Shown one piece after another: positions 43,024-50,657 of a DNA stretch of 52,200 bases; the stretch's first letter is position 1; the number at the start of each line of letters is the position of its first letter. The notes under the pieces are model-generated. The model saw nothing but the letters and a program-made list of their open reading frames with translations. It did not search any database and had not been told where the DNA came from. The stretch comes from an uncultured Flavobacteriales bacterium (GTDB taxonomy: Bacteria; Bacteroidota; Bacteroidia; Flavobacteriales_D; Sanyastnellaceae): contig CAJQMI010000020.1 in NCBI GenBank assembly GCA_905479395.1, positions 1-52,200 of the forward strand, read 5' to 3'. The position numbers and the translations under genes were made by a program.

Positions 43024-44535
43024 TCAATTGCGCTCATCGGTGTGGACTTTCATCCACTCGTGGGCTTCTACTCCTGCAACTTCCCCGCTGATCAGACTTG
43101 GAGGCACACCAGGACCTGGAGTTGTAAGCTGGCCTGTAAAGTACAATCCTGGAAGTTTACTTTTCATCTTCGGCTTCCAAAATGCCGTTTGCTTGAGGGT
43201 GTTGGCCAGTCCGTAGGCATTGCCTTTGAAAGCCCTGTAATCCTCTTGAAATTCACGATGTGCAAACCCGCGTTTGTAGACTATATGAGGCCGAATGTCC
43301 ATGCCTATTTGCCGCTCTAACCGGTCGCACATCTCTTCGAAATAGGCATCACGTTGTCCTGGACTTTCATCCAATCCGGGTGCAAGCGGGATGAGGAAAA
43401 AGAGGTTTTCGCATCCATCTGGAGCCACACCTCGATCCGTCGTTGAAGGAGCACTCACGTAAAACAGCGGGTCTTTGGGCCATGTCTTCGAATCGTAAAT
43501 GGTCTCCGCATGCGGTCCAAATGGTGTGTCGAAAAATAGGTTGTGGTGTTGCAGGTTGGGAACGCGGGTGTTGACCCCCACATAAAAAAGCAAAGAACTA
43601 GGTGACATCACGCGTTTGTCCCAATATTGTGCGTCATAACGGCGCCATTTGGCAGGCAGCAGTGATTGCTCAACGTGGTGGTAATCAGCTCCAGCGATGA
43701 CGGATTTGGCTCCAATGACTTCGCCCGATTGCAGGCGCACGCCATTTACGGCTTTTCCGTTGTCGGTGATTTGGGCCACATCGGCATTGCAAACAAATTC
43801 TACGCCGAGTTTTTCGGCAACCCGCACCATCGCACGTACTATTTCGTGCATGCCTCCCATCGGATACCATGTGCCGAGCACGGTGTCGGCGTAGTTCATC
43901 AAGCTGTATAGCGCAGGTGTTTTTTCGGGTTTAGCGCCTAAAAACAACACGGGAAATTCGATGATTTGAAGCAGCCGTTTGTCCGTGAAATAATTCCGGG
44001 CATGGGCGCTAAAACTCTTCAGTAAGGTCAGTTTGGTGGATTGTTGCAACGTTTCCCACGTGGCAAATTCCATCACGCTATGGGCTGGTTTGCGGACGAA
44101 ATTATTCATCCCAATTTCATACTTCACTTCTGCTTCATCTAGAAAGGCTTGGAGTCGACTGCCTGCTCCGGCTTCCATGGAGTCGAATGTGGCCTTTAAC
44201 GTTTCCAAGCTGGCAGCTATTTCGACAGGGCCGTCTTTGAACCAAACGGTGTAGGAGGGATCAAGCCTCACCAGGTCAAGTTCTTTGTTGACATCGCTGC
44301 CAAATTTGGCGAAGTACGCTTCAAACACATCGGGCATCCAATACCAACTTGGTCCCATGTCAAATGTGAAACCTTGCTCATGGAAGACGCGTGCACGTCC
44401 ACCCGGATGGTCGTGGCGCTCAAGTACTTTTACGCTGCGGCCCAACGCGGCAAGTTGGGTGGCTGCTGCAATTCCGGCAAAGCCGGCTCCGATGACCAAG
44501 GCATCGCAGCTGTGGGAGGGGGATTGTTGCTCCAT
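43024..44535 (-). CDS. crtI: phytoene desaturase (CrtI)
   Basis: Desaturates phytoene to lycopene. It has 503 residues. The FAD motif is VIGAGFAGIAAATQLAALG at about 14-32 and GPSWYWMPDVFEAYF near 60; the C-terminal part has GLYFTGQLTTPGPGVPPSL, standard for CrtI. First gene of the operon, with a promoter box TTGTTTTG ending five bases before the ATG. It is distinguished from crtD by its first position, next to crtB, and by the C-terminal TPGPGVP motif. Confidence 0.94.
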   Translation of the reverse strand: MEQQSPSHSCDALVIGAGFAGIAAATQLAALGRSVKVLERHDHPGGRARVFHEQGFTFDMGPSWYWMPDVFEAYFAKFGSDVNKELDLVRLDPSYTVWFKDGPVEIAASLETLKATFDSMEAGAGSRLQAFLDEAEVKYEIGMNNFVRKPAHSVMEFATWETLQQSTKLTLLKSFSAHARNYFTDKRLLQIIEFPVLFLGAKPEKTPALYSLMNYADTVLGTWYPMGGMHEIVRAMVRVAEKLGVEFVCNADVAQITDNGKAVNGVRLQSGEVIGAKSVIAGADYHHVEQSLLPAKWRRYDAQYWDKRVMSPSSLLFYVGVNTRVPNLQHHNLFFDTPFGPHAETIYDSKTWPKDPLFYVSAPSTTDRGVAPDGCENLFFLIPLAPGLDESPGQRDAYFEEMCDRLERQIGMDIRPHIVYKRGFAHREFQEDYRAFKGNAYGLANTLKQTAFWKPKMKSKLPGLYFTGQLTTPGPGVPPSLISGEVAGVEAHEWMKVHTDERN

Positions 44536-44540
44536 GGTTG

Positions 44541-44548
44541 CAAAACAA
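44541..44548 (-). promoter_or_regulatory. -7 box of the carotenoid operon promoter
   Basis: On the minus strand TTGTTTTG (one change from TAnnTTTG) ends five bases (CAACC) before the crtI ATG. A TTG about 19 bases upstream fits the -33 element. It is 69 bases from the divergent bshB1 box. Confidence 0.5.
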
Positions 44549-44617
44549 CATCGATTCGGGCGTTGTTCAACACAAACATCGAATTCGTGGCCTTTTCGAT
44601 TGGCTGAGCCTAAGCGC

Positions 44618-44625
44618 TACCTTTG
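44618..44625 (+). promoter_or_regulatory. -7 box of the bshB1 promoter, probably leaderless
   Basis: TACCTTTG matches TAnnTTTG exactly and ends four bases (TACC) before the bshB1 ATG at 44630. Candidate -33 elements are TTTTCG at 44593-44598 and TTGG at 44600-44603. Confidence 0.6.
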
Positions 44626-44629
44626 TACC

Positions 44630-45373
44630 ATGGAAAATCAAGGTTCGATTTTTGATCTCTGTGCGTTTGGTGCGCATCCTGATGATGTGGAATTGTTTGC
44701 TGGTGGCACCATCGCGAAAAGTGTTGCTCAGGGCAAACACGTTTCACTCGTGGATTTGACCCGAGGTGAGTTGGGCTCTCGTGGCACAGGGGAGACTCGG
44801 GCCGTTGAATCTGCCGCAGCTCAAAAGGTTTTGGGCATCCAACATCGGGAAAACCTTGACCTTGGTGATGGTTTTTTCGAAGTCAATGAAACTTCATTGA
44901 ATGCAGTGGTGGAAGTGCTACGGCGATTGAGGCCAAAGATTGTTTTGGCAAATGCCCTTGAGGACCGCCACCCCGATCACGGAAGGGGAGCTGAATTGGT
45001 GCATCGCGCTGCTTTTTTGAGCGGACTCGCAAAAATAGAAACGTGCGATTCAGTCACAGGTAAAATGCAATTGCCATGGCGCCCTCAAGCTGTTTACCAT
45101 GGCATACAGGATCGATGGCGAGAACCAAGCATTGTATTCGATATCAGCGGATTTGAGGAAGTCAAGGCTCAGGCCATTGCGGCGTATGTCACGCAGTTTT
45201 ATCAGCCAGAAGAAGCCCCTGGAACTCCCCAAACTCCAATCAGTACGCCGGAATTCCTGATGCATTTAAAGGCACGAGACGCAGCGATGGGGAGGCTTGT
45301 TGGTGTGAAAAGCGGCGAAGGTTTTGAAGTCAAGCGACCGCCGGTAGTGGACGATCTCGGCATGCTGGGCTGA
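44630..45373 (+). CDS. bshB1: bacillithiol biosynthesis deacetylase BshB1
   Basis: Removes the acetyl group from GlcNAc-malate in the second step of bacillithiol synthesis. It has 247 residues. The zinc motif FGAHPDDVELFAGG is near residue 12 and the HPDHGRG motif near 120; TRGELGSRGT is typical of the subfamily. The frame is open back to 44285 through crtI antisense sequence, but the ATG at 44630, preceded by a good promoter, is the real start. It is divergent from crtI. Confidence 0.94.
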   Translation: MENQGSIFDLCAFGAHPDDVELFAGGTIAKSVAQGKHVSLVDLTRGELGSRGTGETRAVESAAAQKVLGIQHRENLDLGDGFFEVNETSLNAVVEVLRRLRPKIVLANALEDRHPDHGRGAELVHRAAFLSGLAKIETCDSVTGKMQLPWRPQAVYHGIQDRWREPSIVFDISGFEEVKAQAIAAYVTQFYQPEEAPGTPQTPISTPEFLMHLKARDAAMGRLVGVKSGEGFEVKRPPVVDDLGMLG

Positions 45374-45388
45374 GCCCAATGCAGGAGA

Positions 45389-46624
45389 TTAAAAGAGCAG
45401 ATTTTTGACAGGAGTGGATTCGCATTTGGACCAAGCCGCCAAAAGACCTAGCGCCTGCACGATGGCAGCTCCTGATGCGGCGTAGGCTGCTCCGATGGCT
45501 CCATAAGCTGGGATGGTGGCTGTGGCGAGAATCAGCAGGGTGAGCAAACCCGCTCCCGAAGTCCAGGCATTCCAACGATGCTGACCAATTCCCGAAAGGT
45601 GGTGGGCAACGACCGAAGAAAAAGCCCCAGCAATAGCCGCTGGTGCAAGTCCCAGCACAACAGGGTGAATGCCTTCAAATCCAAATGCCCAACAGTATGC
45701 GCTATCCGGTACAATCAATGCTCCTGCCAGTGAAACTGCTGAACCGAGCAGCGCACGACGCAATTGCGTTTGCGTGTGGGAAAGCCGCTTGCCGCGGTTT
45801 CTCTCTGCCGCGGTGCGGGTGTAGACAAGAGGAGCTAGAGCACGCGGGATTAGCCACATCGCTTCCAATCCGTAAAAGGCGATGGAATAAATGCCCGAGG
45901 CTGCAATGCCAGCAGGCGCTTGGGCGAGCAAGCTAAGGTTGGAGCGGTTGGTTAACATTTGCAACAAGGCTCCGGTCTGCGCAGCACGACCAAATTTCCA
46001 GAGTCTGCGAGCTACCCGGTGTGGCGCCACTCGCTCGGATTTTGTCGGGCGTTGCACTTGGCGCAACACCAAGATTAAAGAAGCCACAAATGCGACTCCA
46101 AGGCTGACGGCCAACGCTTTCAAGAAGTCCGAGACTTGAGGTGATTCTGAAGTGTTGAATAATGCAGCGAGTATGATCAAAAGAACGCCAGCTTGCAGCA
46201 CTTGCAGCACATTGTGGGATTTGATTTTTTGCTCTGCTAATAGAATCTGACCGTGAAAGATGATTGCTCCCTGCATCCAGCCGGTCGTTGCGATAAAAGC
46301 AAAGTGACTCAATGGTAAAAAATGCAGAGCGGTGCCCAGTCCTGTTCCGAAAACAGCAGATGCGATGAGCCACAAATGCCCCGGGATCAATGTGTTCCAA
46401 ACGGGCATTTCTTTTTGCAGAAATACCACGGTGCCACCTGCGAGAAAGCCACTCAGTCCCGTGATGACCAAAATGCCCAATTGAATCCAGGCGATTTCCC
46501 CTTGTCCACTGGCACCAAGTGTGCGCGAATTCAGAAGAATGATAGCAGTTGTGAAAATCAACAGCAGCAGACGGCTAATCAATGCGTGGCGATCTTCTGA
46601 ACGCGCTTGTGTTTTTGCCGTCAT
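45389..46624 (-). CDS. polysaccharide flippase-like membrane protein
   Basis: A 411-residue integral membrane protein with about 12 hydrophobic segments, of the Wzx/MATE-like (polysaccharide biosynthesis) type. The N-terminal segment ISRLLLLIFTTAIILLNSRTLGASGQGEIAW is characteristic: these transporters start with a similar helix followed by LG..G.G. It probably flips a lipid-linked glycan made with the glycosyltransferase next to it, which it overlaps by four bases (ATGA). The substrate is unknown. Confidence 0.82.
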   Translation of the reverse strand: MTAKTQARSEDRHALISRLLLLIFTTAIILLNSRTLGASGQGEIAWIQLGILVITGLSGFLAGGTVVFLQKEMPVWNTLIPGHLWLIASAVFGTGLGTALHFLPLSHFAFIATTGWMQGAIIFHGQILLAEQKIKSHNVLQVLQAGVLLIILAALFNTSESPQVSDFLKALAVSLGVAFVASLILVLRQVQRPTKSERVAPHRVARRLWKFGRAAQTGALLQMLTNRSNLSLLAQAPAGIAASGIYSIAFYGLEAMWLIPRALAPLVYTRTAAERNRGKRLSHTQTQLRRALLGSAVSLAGALIVPDSAYCWAFGFEGIHPVVLGLAPAAIAGAFSSVVAHHLSGIGQHRWNAWTSGAGLLTLLILATATIPAYGAIGAAYAASGAAIVQALGLLAAWSKCESTPVKNLLF

Positions 46625-47820
46625 GCCGATTGAAGTTGCGAAGACTTTATGGGTTCGTTTGATTCGAGTGCCTTGGTGTAAACATTGCTGTATGCATGAG
46701 CAACAGCGTCCACGCTAAAATGGTCAACAGCATGCGCGCGAAGCGCATCGCAATCAAAAGAATCCTTGCCTGCGATCCAACGTTGCATCGTGTCTGCCAT
46801 TGCCGTTTCATTTTCGGATTCAACCAAAGCGCCTCGGCCAATTGAAAGGTGCTCACTGATGCCTCCCACATCTGTAGACAGAACAGGGATTCCGCTGGCC
46901 CAAGCCTCTGGAATGACACAAGGAAAGTTTTCGTAGCGACTGAAAAGCAAGAGCGCATCAGCGTTGCGCATTTTCTCAGCCACTTGATCAAGGGAAATCT
47001 CTCCATGCACAGTGATGCAGTCTTGCAGTCCAAGTGCATCGACCAGTTTCTGATGGGGTTGCGGGTTTCCATCCCCGACAATCTGCACGTGAAATTGATC
47101 GGAGTTTTGGCGGACACGCTGAACAGTTCGAATCAAGCCACTGATGTTTTTTTGATCATCTGCCAATGAGCTGATGTGCAGCCATTGGAATACTTCTCCT
47201 GGTTTTTTGATTTTTGACGGTTGTGGTTGAAACAGGTCTGTATCCACGACGTTGGGAACCACACAAAATTTCTCTTCTTGTTCAAGTTGAGCAAAACGTT
47301 TGATGCTTTGAGCGAGATCGCTTGAAACGGGGCAAATCAGCTGTGCTTGCTGGAGTGTGGCGCGCATGGATCTTCTCCGCCAAAACGGAAGGCGATGGCT
47401 TTGTTCGGAGTGGTAGGCGGTCCAGTGTTCAGTGACAACGAGTGGGATGTTCCATCGCGTTGCCAATAAACGTGCTGCTTTTCCTGCAGGGTAAGCCACA
47501 TGCAAATGGATCAGATCAAAGGGTTGGTCGTTGATTTGCTCAGCCAAACATAAAAGTTCACGAGTCACCCTGCGAACAACTGGTTTTTGGGCATTGAAAT
47601 ACACAATGTGTTCCGAGAAGTTCCCGAAATCTCTGAGTGAGTTTTGCGGAATTGATTGATCGGTGGGGCAAGGGGCAGCATACCAGACCGCGCCGGTGTG
47701 CATTGAGGAAATGGCCTCAATGTGACGTTTGACGAAATTGCCCAGCGTTCCGTGGACTTTGCTGGGGTACCAGCTGGCGATATGCAAGATGTGCAATCTG
47801 TTCGCGGTCGTTTGAGTCAT
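46621..47820 (-). CDS. glycosyltransferase family 4 protein
   Basis: A 399-residue GT-B glycosyltransferase. The N-terminal domain begins LHILHIASWYPSKVHGTLGNFV and has HLHVAYPAGKAARLLA. The C-terminal nucleotide-sugar domain has VPNVVDTDLFQP, DADALLLFSRYENFPCVIPEAWASGIPVLSTDVGGISEHL (E-x7-E region, from ENFPCVIPEA). It acts in the cytoplasm, probably on the glycan exported by the flippase gene that overlaps its end. A weak box GACCTTTG lies five bases before the ATG. Confidence 0.93.
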   Translation of the reverse strand: MTQTTANRLHILHIASWYPSKVHGTLGNFVKRHIEAISSMHTGAVWYAAPCPTDQSIPQNSLRDFGNFSEHIVYFNAQKPVVRRVTRELLCLAEQINDQPFDLIHLHVAYPAGKAARLLATRWNIPLVVTEHWTAYHSEQSHRLPFWRRRSMRATLQQAQLICPVSSDLAQSIKRFAQLEQEEKFCVVPNVVDTDLFQPQPSKIKKPGEVFQWLHISSLADDQKNISGLIRTVQRVRQNSDQFHVQIVGDGNPQPHQKLVDALGLQDCITVHGEISLDQVAEKMRNADALLLFSRYENFPCVIPEAWASGIPVLSTDVGGISEHLSIGRGALVESENETAMADTMQRWIAGKDSFDCDALRAHAVDHFSVDAVAHAYSNVYTKALESNEPIKSSQLQSA

Positions 47821-47825
47821 GGCTT

Positions 47826-47833
47826 CAAAGGTC
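47826..47833 (-). promoter_or_regulatory. possible -7 box of the glycosyltransferase-flippase operon
   Basis: On the minus strand GACCTTTG differs from TAnnTTTG by one base and ends five bases (AAGCC) before the ATG at 47820. The -33 element is unclear. Confidence 0.35.
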
Positions 47834-47903
47834 GCAAGGTTTTTGGTTAAACCTAAAACGACAATTGGTCGTCAATATTGAACGTTATCCACTAGATTAG
47901 CCT

Positions 47904-49490
47904 ATGACACGTTTTTTTCTTTGCACGCTTTTCGCACTCGCCCTTGGAATTGCTTCGACCTGGTCACAGGTTCCCACGTTCCACGCCGATGTTGCGCCTA
48001 TTATTTACCAGAATTGCACGGAGTGTCATCGCGTGGGTGAAATCGGTCCAATTCCTTTCACCACATACGATGAGGTCGCAAATCAAGCCGCGTTCATCGC
48101 ATACGTCACCTCCTCAGGTTACATGCCACCTTGGACGCCAGACGTTGAATATGCTTCGCTGCGGGGCGAGCGTTACCTGACACAGGATCAAATTCAAGTG
48201 TTGGCAGATTGGTACGAAGCGGGAATGCCAGAGGGTGATCCCGCCCTAAATCCAGGACTGCCAGATTTTCCAGAAGGCAGTCAAATTGGTGAGCCAGATT
48301 TGGTGGTCTCCATGCCAGAACCATACGTGCATGGTGGAGACATGACAGAGCAATACCAGGTTTTTGTCTTGGAAACAGGAGTGGAGGAGGAGACCGAAAT
48401 CGGAGCTGTTGAGATACGCACAGGCAATGCAGCCATTGCGCACCACGCCCTGATCGCTTATACCGAGAGTGCCGTTTCGATCGCCGGAGCCGAGGAGTTG
48501 GATGCCGAGGACGATGCGCCAGGGTATGAGAGTTTTGGCGATTATGGCGTAAGCGTTGAGGATTTTCTTTTCGGTGGTTGGGTGCCAGGCACACCGCCCA
48601 CAGATTTCCCTCCTACGATTGGAAAGACCATCGGTCCTGATGGTCGCTTGCTTTTGCAGATGCACTACGGGCCCACGCCTGTGGAGGAGTCGGATGTGAC
48701 AGAAATTAACTTGTTCTTTGCCGAAGAACCCATTCAGCGCGAAGTGGATTTGGCACTTATGACGGTGAATAATTTGACCGAGCCGTTTTTCATTCAGCCG
48801 GATGCTGTGGAGACGTTTCATGGCATTTTGAATGTGACCAACGACATGAGTCTTTTGTCCATCACCCCGCACTGCCACTTGCTTGGTCAATCTTGGGAAG
48901 TCTATGCCGTTTCTGGAAATGGCAACGACACGATTCCGTTGATTTCGATTCCGGAGTGGGACTTCAACTGGCAAGGAATATTTAGTTACCCGGAGTTGAA
49001 GCATATCCCAGCGGGGTATACGATTCATGGTTATTGCACCTATGACAATACCTCGAGCAATCCGAACAATCCCAACAACCCACCGCAGTGGACGGGATGG
49101 GGTGATTTGACCGGAGATGAAATGTTTGTGATGTTCTTGCAATTTGTGGATTACATGCCCGGCGATGAAAACATCAGCTTGTCTGTGCCTGATCAGGATA
49201 CACGAATCGTTTATGCTGCAGATAATTTATTTCCAGCATGGCCCAATCCTGCTCGTCAAGGCCAAACGGTAACGTTTGGATACCACCTCAATCAGGCGGA
49301 CGCTGTTGCACTTGATCTTTTGGACGTGCGGGGCCGGGAGGTGCAAAACATCATGCCACAACAGAACGTATCCGCGGGACATCATGAGCAACGATTTGCG
49401 TTGCCTCAATTGAAGCCTGGCACTTATTTCTATCGCTTGACCACATCATCTGGACTCGTGCGCAGTCACATGATTCAAGTGCAGGATTGA
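47904..49490 (+). CDS. cytochrome c / copper monooxygenase-like protein with T9SS sorting domain
   Basis: A 528-residue exported protein with a signal peptide (cleaved near residue 22). A haem c motif CTECH lies at 38-42 with the typical distal region IPFTTYDEVANQAAFIAY. It is followed by a copper type II ascorbate-dependent monooxygenase-like region: HHALIAYT near 180, LLLQMHYGPT near 250 (Met-x-His), and ITPHCHLLGQSWEV near 320, likely copper ligands. The C-terminal 85 or so residues (AWPNPARQGQTVTFGYHL...) form a T9SS sorting domain. It sits one base before a redoxin gene. The substrate is unknown; peptidylglycine-like hydroxylation is only a family resemblance. Confidence 0.88.
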   Translation: MTRFFLCTLFALALGIASTWSQVPTFHADVAPIIYQNCTECHRVGEIGPIPFTTYDEVANQAAFIAYVTSSGYMPPWTPDVEYASLRGERYLTQDQIQVLADWYEAGMPEGDPALNPGLPDFPEGSQIGEPDLVVSMPEPYVHGGDMTEQYQVFVLETGVEEETEIGAVEIRTGNAAIAHHALIAYTESAVSIAGAEELDAEDDAPGYESFGDYGVSVEDFLFGGWVPGTPPTDFPPTIGKTIGPDGRLLLQMHYGPTPVEESDVTEINLFFAEEPIQREVDLALMTVNNLTEPFFIQPDAVETFHGILNVTNDMSLLSITPHCHLLGQSWEVYAVSGNGNDTIPLISIPEWDFNWQGIFSYPELKHIPAGYTIHGYCTYDNTSSNPNNPNNPPQWTGWGDLTGDEMFVMFLQFVDYMPGDENISLSVPDQDTRIVYAADNLFPAWPNPARQGQTVTFGYHLNQADAVALDLLDVRGREVQNIMPQQNVSAGHHEQRFALPQLKPGTYFYRLTTSSGLVRSHMIQVQD

Positions 49491-49491
49491 T

Positions 49492-49950
49492 ATGTGGAAA
49501 GTATGGATTTTCTTGGCGCCACTCTGCCCAATTTGCCAGGATTACACGTTTTACCTCAATGCACTCTATGAGCAGTGGGAGGAGGAATATCCGGGTCAAG
49601 TTGAGATGGTTGGTTGGTTTCCGAACCCAACGGTGACGGATGAACAAATTGCTGAGTTTGCAGATCGTTATGGGGTGGAATGGACGCTTGCTGCAGATTC
49701 TTTGGGTTGGTCCGACTCGGTTGAAGCGAAGTGGACGCCGGAAGCTTTTCTGGTTGATCCCGCTGGCGAGGTGCAGTACCGAGGACGGGTGAATGATCTT
49801 TATTATGCGCTTGGCAAGCATCGGGCGAAACCAAGTAAGCAAGACTTGGCTTTGGCTGTTGAACAAGCTTTGACGGGATTGGAAATCGTTCCTGAACGCA
49901 CAGACGCCATTGGATGTCCCATTGAACGTAGGATTTCTGCGCAGGACTGA
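49492..49950 (+). CDS. redoxin-like protein with CPIC motif
   Basis: A 152-residue thioredoxin-fold protein with CPIC at residues 12-15 (LAPLCPICQDYTF) and a redoxin-type body (KWTPEAFLVDPAGEVQYRGRVND). The tail GLEIVPERTDAIGCPI resembles the C-terminal segment of redoxin domains that are fused to cytochrome c/copper monooxygenase proteins in other bacteria. Here it is a separate gene starting one base after the monooxygenase-like gene and has no signal peptide. It probably serves the upstream protein, though how it would reach the same compartment is not clear. Confidence 0.88.
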   Translation: MWKVWIFLAPLCPICQDYTFYLNALYEQWEEEYPGQVEMVGWFPNPTVTDEQIAEFADRYGVEWTLAADSLGWSDSVEAKWTPEAFLVDPAGEVQYRGRVNDLYYALGKHRAKPSKQDLALAVEQALTGLEIVPERTDAIGCPIERRISAQD

Positions 49951-50001
49951 ATGAGATTGAAGATATTCTTCGTCTCTGCAAGGACTTTACAAAACTCCAA
50001 T

Positions 50002-50009
50002 TATCTTTG
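50002..50009 (+). promoter_or_regulatory. -7 box of the tRNA-His promoter
   Basis: TATCTTTG matches TAnnTTTG exactly and lies 19 bases before the tRNA, which fits a start near 50014 and a short 5' leader removed by RNase P. Confidence 0.6.
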
Positions 50010-50028
50010 CGCACCCTTTGGGGTAAAC

Positions 50029-50103
50029 GGTGGCTATAGCTCAGCTGGTTAGAGCACTGGTTTGTGGTACCAGGGGTCGTGGGTTCGAGCCCCATTAGCC
50101 ACC
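50029..50103 (+). tRNA. tRNA-His (anticodon GTG)
   Basis: The cloverleaf is clear: acceptor stem GTGGCTA/TAGCCAC, D arm GCTC...GAGC, anticodon stem CTGGT/ACCAG with loop TTGTGGT (anticodon GTG), and T arm GTGGG TTCGAGC CCCAT. G at 50029 and C at 50103 give the G(-1):C73 pair that marks histidine tRNAs. No CCA is encoded. Confidence 0.97.
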
Positions 50104-50111
50104 CTAGAAGA

Positions 50112-50146
50112 AGCCTTGCAACTCGTTGCGAGGCTTTTTTGTTTTT
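50112..50146 (+). terminator. rho-independent terminator after tRNA-His
   Basis: The stem AGCCTTGCAAC / GTTGCGAGGCT (one mismatch) is followed by TTTTTTGTTTTT, nine bases after the tRNA. Confidence 0.85.
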
Positions 50147-50198
50147 GGACAAATGCAACGGCTTTGATTTTCTGGAAGCCTAAAAACTTCAAGGCTCG

Positions 50199-50606
50199 TT
50201 ATCCGGGCAATCCAGATCCCATCTTTTGTTTCCATGCGGCGGTCTCGTGCAGATCAGACCAACAGCAGGAGCCTTTTTCCCAAATAGCCAGCCCTGCTTC
50301 GGTGATTTGCACGGCATCTCGCACGGGCGTGCGAATGAAACCGGCAATGCAGAGGTTGATTTTTGCCCATCCCATGCGGTTCAGTAACAGCGGCTGACCA
50401 TTGCTGTGTGTCGCAATCAGATCAATCGATTCCAGGTGCATAAAATGCTTTTTTTTTGCTTCTTTTCGCATCGATTCATACCACATTGGTTCTCCATGGG
50501 ATAATACATCGAGTAAGGCGAAGAATGTATCTTCTTGTTTGGGAACTGCCATGAGTAGGTTTGGTACGAACACAACGGAAATAGTTCGTTGGTTGTTCTC
50601 ATCCAT
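50199..50606 (-). CDS. solitary Mrr-N-like winged-helix protein
   Basis: A 135-residue soluble protein from the ATG at 50606 (a TTG at 50615 is in frame). The C-terminal half resembles the N-terminal winged-helix domain of Mrr-type restriction enzymes: FFALLDVLSHGE near residue 28, then LLLNRMGWAKINLCIAGFIRTPVRDAVQITEAGLAIW (residues about 72-108, quoted in two parts in the family as N-R-x-x-WA and P-x-R-x-x-x-x-I-T-x-x-G). The nuclease domain is absent. It may be a DNA-binding regulator. It is divergent from the exported protein gene at 50658 and follows a tRNA gene. Confidence 0.72.
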   Translation of the reverse strand: MDENNQRTISVVFVPNLLMAVPKQEDTFFALLDVLSHGEPMWYESMRKEAKKKHFMHLESIDLIATHSNGQPLLLNRMGWAKINLCIAGFIRTPVRDAVQITEAGLAIWEKGSCCWSDLHETAAWKQKMGSGLPG

Positions 50607-50645
50607 GGCAATCAAGTGCTAAAAATTGTTTTTTTCCGTTTATGC

Positions 50646-50653
50646 TATATTCG
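50646..50653 (+). promoter_or_regulatory. -7 box of the gene at 50658, probably leaderless
   Basis: TATATTCG (one change from TAnnTTTG) ends four bases (CGGC) before the ATG at 50658. A TTG at 50626-50628, 17 bases upstream, fits the -33 element well. Confidence 0.55.
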
Positions 50654-50657
50654 CGGC

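Noticed and set aside
48246-49142. 298-codon open frame opposite the monooxygenase-like gene
   Set aside because: Antisense to a gene with clear motifs and a signal peptide; its translation shows no motif.
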